From Bacteroides_D sp963543925 (GTDB lineage Bacteria; Bacteroidota; Bacteroidia; Bacteroidales; CAJPTX01), in the NCBI GenBank assembly GCA_963543925.1, contig CAUUCP010000001.1:62001-126000 (forward strand): a DNA stretch of 64,000 bases, written 5' to 3'. The position numbers and the translations under genes are program-made. Below the pieces are notes generated by a model. The model had not been told where the DNA came from. It worked only from the letters and a program-made list of their open reading frames with translations, and ran no database searches. Below are positions 25,950-32,793 of this stretch, one piece after another. Numbering within the stretch: the stretch's first letter is position 1; every line of letters starts with the position of its first letter.

Positions 25950-26705
25950 TTGGGTCGTTCGGTCACGTTATTTCGGACGACCTTCCGTAGGGTCTGTTCT
26001 TTTCTCTCTAGGAGAGGAGAACAGACTTTTTTTATGCCTTTGCTGCGCGAGCATTTTGGAATAAAAAAGGTTCACACCTCTAGCTATTACGTCTCTGCGC
26101 TCACGCACAGCTCTTTTTATGCCGAACACGCACAGGTTACAGCCTCACTAAACGAACGCCTCGAGTTCTTAGGAGATGCTGTCCTCGAGTTGGTCGTTTC
26201 CTCTTATCTCTACGAACGTTTCCCTTCAATAGACGAAGGAAAGTTGACCCGTTTTCGTGCCAACATTGTTTGCCGAGAGAGTTTGAATGCCTTAGCCAAC
26301 TCTATACAATTGGGAAGTTACCTGCGGGCAAGCTTTCCAGTGAAACAATTGAGTATTGATGCTTTAGGTAATGCCTACGAGGCGCTTGTAGGGGCTATCT
26401 ACCTAGATCAAGGTTTTGAGAAGACCCAGCGTATACTAGTCAAACACCTATTAGAGACTTCGCTTATCGATTGGACGCTCTTGCAGGGCGAGCTCTACGA
26501 CTATCGTTCTTTGGTACTCCACTGGTCGCAGCGCGAGAAGAAGAAGGTAGACTTCGTCTATAACGAGATTAGTCACTCCCCTTCTCTATTCGAGTGTTTA
26601 ATTTACGTAGACGATGTCATCGCAGCCACCGCGAAGGGGCGTAACAAGAAGCTCGCAGGACAAGAGGCTTGCAAATTGCTTGTCGAACAGTATGAGCTTA
26701 ATTAG
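25950..26705 (+). CDS. rnc: Ribonuclease III
   Basis: RNase III cuts double-stranded RNA and matures rRNA. The product has the signature NERLEFLGDAVLELVV, the second acidic cluster in NAYEALVGAIYLDQGF, and a C-terminal double-stranded RNA-binding domain ending KGRNKKLAGQEACKLLVEQ. The start is uncertain. A TTG at 25950 gives 251 aa and an N-terminus similar to Bacteroidetes homologues; the first ATG is at 26034, giving 223 aa. A strong terminator hairpin occupies 25992-26033, between the two. The 3' end overlaps convergent nrdG by 8 bases. Confidence 0.9.
   Translation: MGRSVTLFRTTFRRVCSFLSRRGEQTFFMPLLREHFGIKKVHTSSYYVSALTHSSFYAEHAQVTASLNERLEFLGDAVLELVVSSYLYERFPSIDEGKLTRFRANIVCRESLNALANSIQLGSYLRASFPVKQLSIDALGNAYEALVGAIYLDQGFEKTQRILVKHLLETSLIDWTLLQGELYDYRSLVLHWSQREKKKVDFVYNEISHSPSLFECLIYVDDVIAATAKGRNKKLAGQEACKLLVEQYELN
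25992..26033 (+). terminator. Intrinsic terminator after fabF, inside the rnc start region
   Basis: GTCTGTTCT (25992-26000) pairs with AGAACAGAC (26018-26026), with CTCTC/GAGAG inside and a 3-base loop, followed by seven T residues (26027-26033) directly before an ATG. By structure it is one of the best terminators in the window. Confidence 0.8.
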
Positions 26706-27264
26706 GAACTTCGATGCGGAGATCTCCAGTCTCTAACCAATTCCGCGCCACAGAGTAGGGATTGTAGATGATTCGCTGGTTGGAACTCCCACGGAAAAGA
26801 AGCTCCTCCCCTCCATTCACTTCATTGATTATATCTTGGTCGCGAATCTCTTTTATAAAGGGACCGTCGACGAGGACGTCTATGTATTCCAAAGGTGCAA
26901 GTAATACAGACGACCGAGCAAGGGACTCTAGAGTATATCCCGTATAGCACCAGATATTTGCCCCCGTACGTCCCTTGAGAATCTTTAATAGAGCTAGTAA
27001 GCCGCTAGGATTGAAGAATGGATCTCCTCCAGAGAGCGTAATGCCCGAAAGAAGAGGATTGTCCAAGATGTTCTGTATATGCTTCTCCAGCACCTCGTCT
27101 GTGAGCAACTGACCAACCGCTGGATTCCAACTCTCTGGATTTTGACAAAAAGGACACTGGTGGCGACAACCAGAGAGATAGAACGAATAGCGTAGCCCAT
27201 CGCCGTCAATAATCGTCTCCTCATACACGCGCAACAAACGTAGTCCGTAATCCGCTAGTTTCAT
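26698..27264 (-). CDS. nrdG: Anaerobic ribonucleotide reductase activating protein
   Basis: NrdG is a radical SAM enzyme that makes the glycyl radical on NrdD. The 188-aa protein has the cluster-binding CRHQCPFC (Cys 33, 37 and 40), the glycine motif TLSGGDPFF and the family C-terminus. Length is normal. It lies 166 bases downstream of nrdD on the same strand, with a terminator hairpin between them, so its expression probably depends on read-through or a second promoter. Its 3' end overlaps rnc on the other strand. Confidence 0.94.
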   Translation of the reverse strand: MKLADYGLRLLRVYEETIIDGDGLRYSFYLSGCRHQCPFCQNPESWNPAVGQLLTDEVLEKHIQNILDNPLLSGITLSGGDPFFNPSGLLALLKILKGRTGANIWCYTGYTLESLARSSVLLAPLEYIDVLVDGPFIKEIRDQDIINEVNGGEELLFRGSSNQRIIYNPYSVARNWLETGDLRIEVPN

Positions 27265-27357
27265 TTTTCAGTACCCCTCCTCCTGAGCTTAAACCCAAGA
27301 TAAAGTTACCAACTTCCCAAGAAAGAACAAAACCGTGCTACATGCTACGCATAGAAA

Positions 27358-27391
27358 AAGCGGATATCTCTCCAAAGAGGGGTATCCGCTT
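27358..27391 (-). terminator. Terminator between nrdD and nrdG
   Basis: On the - strand AAGCGGATA and TATCCGCTT form a 9-bp stem with inner CTCT/AGAG-type pairing, running into TTTTT (complement of 27355-27359). Confidence 0.7.
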
Positions 27392-27430
27392 CTTCTTTTA
27401 TAGCCTCCTTCTGAGGCGGCTCGCTAAGGA

Positions 27431-29905
27431 CTAATCCTGCGCATTGTGTTTCACACGATCTCGCTCCTCAGCTTGCTTGGCATTGTTCCAGCTTTCTAAG
27501 TTGCCAGTCAAGTAGCCTGTAATACGACGAATGCGCGAGATCTGATCCGAGCCACATACAGGACACTTGTCCAAGATTACACCACGGAAACCACATCCAC
27601 GACAGGTATCTACGGGGTGATTTATCGACCCATAGCCAATCCCATTGTCGATCATCGTTTTTACAACAGTCGCAATGACGCTAGAGTTTTTCTTTGCCTC
27701 ACCATCTAGTTCTACGTAGGTGATGTGCCCGCCAAGCGTTAGGGCATGGAAGGGAGCTTCCTTCCGAATCTTCTCTTGGATGCTAATTGGCTCTCGTACG
27801 TCAATATGGAAGGAATTGACGTAGTATTCACGATCCGTCACCCCGGGGATTACTCCGAACTTCTCCCTATCCATGCGGGTAAAGCGTCCAGAGAGCCCTT
27901 CGGCTGGTGTTGCGATCACGGAGTAGTTCAGATGATAACGCTCCTTGTATTCTCGTGCGACGCGATTCATGAGTTGTAGAGCCTCGTAGAGCGTATCCCA
28001 CGACTTTTGATTCTTGCCATGCCCCTCGCCAAAGAGTGCCACCATGGCGTTATGCCCGCCAATAAAGCCGATAGCTAGCGTCCCCTGTGTGATAACCTCA
28101 GCCACGTGCTCCTCGGGCTTTAATGCCCCGCCTCCCTTCCAAACATCGTTGGTCATCATGAAGGGGAATTGGAAGGCATACGCGGTCTGCTGGAAACGGA
28201 AGCGTTCGTAGAGCTGGTCTGCGACCAAGCGACTCTTCTCCTCCAGCTTTTCCATGAAGTAGATCTTAGCTAGGTTCTGAATCTCTTCCGAGGTTGCACC
28301 AAGACCATCACGTTCCGCAGCGCGACGCGCCTCTATTGCCAAACGAGGCATATTGATCGATGTGAAGGAGAGGTTACCACGTCCAATGGAGGTGCGAGGA
28401 CCGTTGATGTTCTCGTAGACACGTGTGCGACATCCCATCGTTGCGACTTCGTGGAAGTAACGTTTGGGGTCGTTGGCATCCCAGTCGGGATCTGCGTTGA
28501 ATGGCGCATCCAAGTTTAGGAAGTTGGGGAAGAGGGCATGCGCCGTGGTCTTACAAGCCTCTACAAAAAGATCGAAGTTTGGTGTTTCAAAGGTGATCCG
28601 TCCCTCCAACGCCCCCTTCCAATCCTTGAGCGCCTTGGCTAGGTCGGCATCGCTGAAACTCACCCCCTTCTTTAGCTTAAAGATCTGAATTGGGAAGATG
28701 GGCGTCTCCTTTTTTCCGAGTCCTTCTTCCGTAGCCTTGAGCAAGGAGCGCATCAACATACGCCCTTCTGGCGATGTATCTGTGCCGTAGTTTATTGAAC
28801 TGAAGACGACCTGATTTCCCCCACGCGAGTGCATCGTATTCAGGTTGTGAAGGAAGCCCTCCATCGCTTGGTGGGTATCGCTATTGGTCTGACGGATAGC
28901 CTCTCGTACGACGAGCTGTAACGTGAACTCCGAGAGTTGCATATCCAGCGAGCGCGTCAGTTCGTCCAGTACCGTCACCGTTGCATGATCACTCCCCAGA
29001 GCCACCTCATGCTCCCAGAGCGTTTTTCGTAGAAGCGCCGTTAGGTTCTCTACCTTTTCTTCTTCAAAGAATTGTTCCTGTTGCTGTTGGTAAGCTTGCA
29101 CGATCCCTTTGGCGATGTGCTTGTGGAATGACTTGCGTACCCCTGGTGCCATAAAGAAGTCAAAGGCTGGTATCGCCTGTCCCCCATGCTGCTCGTTCTG
29201 GTTGGTCTGAAAGATGATCGTGGCCAAGGTCGCATAGCTGTGGATGCTCTGCGGGGGGCGTACCGAACCATTCTTGGTTAGGAAGCCATGCTCATAGAGT
29301 GCTCCCAGATCATACTGGAGGCATGTTGTGGTCTTTGTGGGGTAATAATCGAGGTCGTGGATGTGGATCTCTCCTGTCTCATGTTCTCTCCCATACAGAG
29401 ACTTCAGACGTCCACTCACTGCGTCTTTGCGTGCGAGCTCGGAAGCAAAGGTCATCATCTGACCGGCAGGCGTGTGTGCCGACATGTTGGCATTGCTCCG
29501 ATTGAGCTCGCAAGGGACGACGTTCACGATCTGGTCAAACATCCCCTTCAAGTTCATGCGTTCCCATCGTGCGAGATCGCGATCGTGACGGTAGTGAATG
29601 TAGCGTTGCGCTACATGTGGGTTAAAGCGCATGAGCTCGTGCTCTACACGATCCTGAATCTGTTCCACGGTCAGGCGTCCTGACATGCAAATCTCGGCAC
29701 TGACGTTACGTACGATAACGTTGATGACGGAAAGATCGGGTTTCAGACCGTCAGCTACGTAAGACTTGCTGATCGCATTCTCTATGCGACTTGTATCAAA
29801 AGGGACTTCCGTACCATCTCGTTTGACAACTGTGTACTGCGAAAGCGTAGACATAGGTTCGACGGGATGGCTCGAAGGCTGAATGATTAATTTCAGAGTG
29901 TCCAT
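27431..29905 (-). CDS. nrdD: Anaerobic ribonucleoside-triphosphate reductase
   Basis: NrdD reduces ribonucleotides to deoxyribonucleotides without oxygen. The 824-aa protein has an N-terminal ATP-cone (VVKRDGTEVPFDTSRI), the class III catalytic core, a C-terminal zinc site (CRGCG with CPVCG) and the glycyl radical motif RITGYL with Gly797, 27 residues from the end. The start at 29905 is an ATG; an internal ATG 17 codons on would still leave a complete ATP-cone. A candidate promoter lies 20 bases upstream. Confidence 0.96.
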   Translation of the reverse strand: MDTLKLIIQPSSHPVEPMSTLSQYTVVKRDGTEVPFDTSRIENAISKSYVADGLKPDLSVINVIVRNVSAEICMSGRLTVEQIQDRVEHELMRFNPHVAQRYIHYRHDRDLARWERMNLKGMFDQIVNVVPCELNRSNANMSAHTPAGQMMTFASELARKDAVSGRLKSLYGREHETGEIHIHDLDYYPTKTTTCLQYDLGALYEHGFLTKNGSVRPPQSIHSYATLATIIFQTNQNEQHGGQAIPAFDFFMAPGVRKSFHKHIAKGIVQAYQQQQEQFFEEEKVENLTALLRKTLWEHEVALGSDHATVTVLDELTRSLDMQLSEFTLQLVVREAIRQTNSDTHQAMEGFLHNLNTMHSRGGNQVVFSSINYGTDTSPEGRMLMRSLLKATEEGLGKKETPIFPIQIFKLKKGVSFSDADLAKALKDWKGALEGRITFETPNFDLFVEACKTTAHALFPNFLNLDAPFNADPDWDANDPKRYFHEVATMGCRTRVYENINGPRTSIGRGNLSFTSINMPRLAIEARRAAERDGLGATSEEIQNLAKIYFMEKLEEKSRLVADQLYERFRFQQTAYAFQFPFMMTNDVWKGGGALKPEEHVAEVITQGTLAIGFIGGHNAMVALFGEGHGKNQKSWDTLYEALQLMNRVAREYKERYHLNYSVIATPAEGLSGRFTRMDREKFGVIPGVTDREYYVNSFHIDVREPISIQEKIRKEAPFHALTLGGHITYVELDGEAKKNSSVIATVVKTMIDNGIGYGSINHPVDTCRGCGFRGVILDKCPVCGSDQISRIRRITGYLTGNLESWNNAKQAEERDRVKHNAQD

Positions 29906-29924
29906 GGCGTTTAATTTACGGTGA

Positions 29925-29932
29925 CAAAGCTA
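29925..29932 (-). promoter_or_regulatory. Candidate -7 promoter element for nrdD
   Basis: On the - strand TAGCTTTG fits TAnnTTTG and lies 19 bases before the nrdD ATG. No clear -33 element was found. Confidence 0.4.
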
Positions 29933-30411
29933 GCAAAAAGACAATCCTCTCCCCGCTTTTGTTGAGACAAATACCCATAAAAAGTAACGAACAAGAACCT
30001 ACACTCCTTGCCCGATCTTGCTAAATATCCTACTAGCAAAGTACTTCCCTATGGATGCTGTGGGGAAAATTGGGTAGTGAAAAATTGCACCAGACGCACC
30101 CTTCAGAAATCCTAAAGAAAATCCCAGCGCGGAGAGAAAATGACTACCGTCCGAGCAACGCTAGCGGGCGGAATCATACCCAGTTTGAGAGATACTTGCT
30201 GGGGATGAGAAAAGCCATTCTGCATCACAAGATTATTATACATTGCTGTGTTAATACAATGAACAAAGAGCTCTTGGTCACCTATTTATACGACACTATT
30301 TGCGTATTAACGAATCGATAAAAAAAGAGACTACTACTGGGGATTGTCTCGCATTTCATCTCTATTTTACTAACTCCCCAATGCTCTTTTTTCCCTCTAA
30401 GGACAATTGCC

Positions 30412-30419
30412 TACTTTTG
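30412..30419 (+). promoter_or_regulatory. Candidate -7 promoter element for the lipoprotein gene
   Basis: TACTTTTG fits TAnnTTTG and lies 15 bases before the chosen ATG at 30435, implying a very short leader. It also argues against the longer reading frame that starts at 30300. Confidence 0.45.
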
Positions 30420-30434
30420 GTACATAAAAGCAAT

Positions 30435-31166
30435 ATGATGCGAATCTACTTTTTCGGTCTTCTTTTTTTCCCCCTTTTCTTTGGCATGGCTTGTCGTCCC
30501 GCACCGAAAACTACGCTCTGCGTGCAAGATGCCACACAGCATCCTTGTAGTTTCGAGTATGCCATCCTCCGACGCCCCTACACCCCTACGGACTCCACTT
30601 CCCGAGTCCACTACCTCCCTCACGACTCCACTATGCTCACCCTTCATCTTCAGGAGCCTACCTTCGTCGCTGTCCGTACCCACAATACAGAACAGATCTA
30701 CCTCCTCCTTCTCGCACCTAACGAGAATGCCCACCTCGCAGTGCGCCCACGAGGTTATCATGTGACGGGCTCTGTAGAGAGTGCTCGCCTGCTGGGGATC
30801 TACCAGATCTTACAATCGTTTAACGACTCTGTGGCTTGGCTCAATCAACGACAAGCTTGGGTCACGCTACGGGACACTCTCCCCCTCTCTGGCGAGTGCC
30901 CCTCCCCCTACGAACCATTTCGGGCTGCCTATGACTCTTTGCGTATACGCGCCCAAGAAGGCCTCATACGCTTCATTATAGAGAATCCTTACTCCAAGGC
31001 TAACCTTCTCGCCTTGTCCGCAGAATTTGCCCCCAACCAGCGTTTTTTTGAAACAAACAAGCAGCGAGCCTTTGCTAGAGAAATCCTTCGTCTCCAAACA
31101 GACTATTACCAAGAGGTTGATTTTGCCCAACAACTCCTCAGAGAATATGACCACACGGATGAATAA
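30435..31166 (+). CDS. Lipoprotein with DUF4369-like region
   Basis: The 243-aa product begins with a basic start and hydrophobic stretch ending in a lipobox, FGMAC, with Cys20 as the lipidation site. The body is beta-rich and contains YHVTGSVESARLLGIYQ, which resembles the N-terminal domain (DUF4369-type) that precedes thioredoxin-like domains in many Bacteroidetes lipoproteins. No thioredoxin CxxC domain follows, so this is a stand-alone version or a truncated one. A start at 30300 is possible, but the lipobox position and a promoter at 30412 support 30435. It overlaps lpxH by 8 bases. Confidence 0.75.
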   Translation: MMRIYFFGLLFFPLFFGMACRPAPKTTLCVQDATQHPCSFEYAILRRPYTPTDSTSRVHYLPHDSTMLTLHLQEPTFVAVRTHNTEQIYLLLLAPNENAHLAVRPRGYHVTGSVESARLLGIYQILQSFNDSVAWLNQRQAWVTLRDTLPLSGECPSPYEPFRAAYDSLRIRAQEGLIRFIIENPYSKANLLALSAEFAPNQRFFETNKQRAFAREILRLQTDYYQEVDFAQQLLREYDHTDE

Positions 31167-31953
31167 CCCTGAGCGGCAGCGGCTCTACTTTGCCTCGGAC
31201 TTCCACCTAGGGTTGGAAACGGATACGCCGGCACGTAAGCGAGAGGCGATCATCGTCGCCTGGTTACGCGCCATTCGCCCTACGACCCATTCGCTCTATC
31301 TGTTGGGCGATATATTTGATTTTTGGTGGGAATATCGTCGTGTGGTGCCCAAGGGCTTTGTGCGCTTCCTTGCAGCGCTTGCCGACTTTACGGATGCGGG
31401 AATTCCTGTCCATATTTTTACGGGCAACCACGACGTTTGGATGTTTGATTATTTAGAAAAGGAGCTCTCGGTACACGTACATCGACATGCCGAGACCTGC
31501 TCCTTTTTCGGTCGGGAATTCTACCTCTGCCACGGCGACGGGCTAGGGGCGACCTCCCTGCCCTTCTGCTTGATGCGCGCGGCTTTTCACTCTTCATTCC
31601 TTCAGTGGCTTTTTGCGCACCTTGTACACCCCGATGCGGCGCTGCGCTTCGGACACGCGTGGTCTCGCCATAACCGTTATGCTAAGAGTTTTCACCACAC
31701 CTTTCGTGGCGATAACGAGCCCGTTGCACAATTTGCTCACCGACACTATCGCGCGACGGGCACGCCCTTCTACCTCATGGGACACCTCCATATCGCTACC
31801 CTCCACGCTCTCGCCCCCGCTGGCGCGTTGCTTATCTTGGGCGACTGGCTCACGCAGTATACCTTCGCCTCTCTAGATGAAAAAGCCTTACGCTTAGAAC
31901 AATTTCATCCAGAGGATGGGTCAACGACTCTCCTCGCCACGTTGGAGTTCTAG
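31159..31953 (+). CDS. lpxH: UDP-2,3-diacylglucosamine diphosphatase (LpxH-type)
   Basis: LpxH hydrolyses UDP-2,3-diacylglucosamine to lipid X in lipid A synthesis. The 264-aa metallophosphoesterase shows ASDFHLG, LGDIFDFWW, TGNHDVWM, CHGDGLG and MGHLHIATL in order. The start is the ATG at 31159, overlapping the lipoprotein stop; an ATG four codons upstream (31147) is also possible. It converges on dapF with 15 bases between stops. Confidence 0.88.
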   Translation: MNNPERQRLYFASDFHLGLETDTPARKREAIIVAWLRAIRPTTHSLYLLGDIFDFWWEYRRVVPKGFVRFLAALADFTDAGIPVHIFTGNHDVWMFDYLEKELSVHVHRHAETCSFFGREFYLCHGDGLGATSLPFCLMRAAFHSSFLQWLFAHLVHPDAALRFGHAWSRHNRYAKSFHHTFRGDNEPVAQFAHRHYRATGTPFYLMGHLHIATLHALAPAGALLILGDWLTQYTFASLDEKALRLEQFHPEDGSTTLLATLEF

Positions 31954-31968
31954 GCGTCCCCTTCCTAC

Positions 31969-32793
31969 CTAATGCACCTCAGGGGGATCGATCAGCACAC
32001 CTCGTGCTATCAAAACTGCCTCCCCTACCAAATATATCTTGTGGTAAAGGTAGGCCTCGTCTTCATTCACTACCCGTTCAAAACTCACCGCGAGGTGTCC
32101 ACCAGGACACGTTACCTCCACTGGCGAAGGTAGGTCATATATCGCGGCTGCGACCAAGGCCACGGCCACTGCGCCCGTACCACAGGCGAGGGTCTCCCCT
32201 TCTACCCCCCGTTCGTAGGTGCGCATAGACACCCGCCCATCCTTGAGAGTATAGTAGTCCACATTCACTCCTCCTCTTTCGTCGCCACATACTGCATGGC
32301 GCAATGGACGAGCCACTTCCTCCAAATCCAACGCTTTCAAGGTCGCCTCGTCCTCACACTCCAGCACCAGATGCGGTACCCCCGTATTGAGCAAATACCC
32401 CCCTTCTGCAGGCAACCATTCTACCACCCCATTCGTGGGTATGTGTACTGAGATGAATCCGTTGGTCAACTGAGTGCATGACACACGTATATCTTCCAGC
32501 ACCAGCGTGAGTTCAGACGTCTGCAGGCGCTCAAACAAATACGCACTCACACACCGAGCTCCATTGCCACACATCCGAGCCCTACTGCCATCGGAGTTGT
32601 AAAAGGCCACCTGGCACTCACACCCATTCACCTCTTGTACTAAGAAAAGACCGTCTGCTCCCACGCCATAATGGCGGTCACAAAACTTGCGTACGATATC
32701 CTCTATCGTCCCATAGGTAGGCAATAGGGTGTCCTGCGATAGGATGATGAAGTCATTCCCAGCACCGTGGTACTTTTCGAAAAATAGATGCAT
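31969..32793 (-). CDS. dapF: Diaminopimelate epimerase
   Basis: DapF interconverts LL- and meso-diaminopimelate for lysine and peptidoglycan synthesis. The 274-aa product has both catalytic cysteines: NSDGSRARMCGNGARC (Cys75) and ERGVEGETLACGTGAVA. The frame can be extended upstream into parC, but MHLFFEKYHGAGNDF is the family N-terminus, so I set the start at 32793. This gives a one-base stop/start overlap (TAATG) with parC, implying coupling. Confidence 0.95.
   Translation of the reverse strand: MHLFFEKYHGAGNDFIILSQDTLLPTYGTIEDIVRKFCDRHYGVGADGLFLVQEVNGCECQVAFYNSDGSRARMCGNGARCVSAYLFERLQTSELTLVLEDIRVSCTQLTNGFISVHIPTNGVVEWLPAEGGYLLNTGVPHLVLECEDEATLKALDLEEVARPLRHAVCGDERGGVNVDYYTLKDGRVSMRTYERGVEGETLACGTGAVAVALVAAAIYDLPSPVEVTCPGGHLAVSFERVVNEDEAYLYHKIYLVGEAVLIARGVLIDPPEVH

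Larger units (their letters stand above)
29906..30434 (+). other. Intergenic region between divergent nrdD and lipoprotein genes
   Basis: This 529-bp gap holds promoters for both flanking genes at its ends. The middle has an imperfect inverted repeat CCGTCCG/CGGGCGG (about 30149-30176). An 88-codon frame at 30055-30321 has no recognisable features and I reject it. No RNA gene was seen. Confidence 0.5.

Noticed and set aside
30055..30321. 88-codon frame in the nrdD/lipoprotein gap
   Set aside because: No recognisable domain, no start signals, and composition unlike its neighbours.
23149..30434. dif (XerCD) site near the skew switch
   Set aside because: No 28-bp site with the expected two arms could be identified with confidence by eye.
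29906..30434. Fourth copy of the dispersed element
   Set aside because: Only short matches (AAATCCTAAAG, CTACCG-CCG) are present; the ordered landmarks and the 11-bp array are missing.
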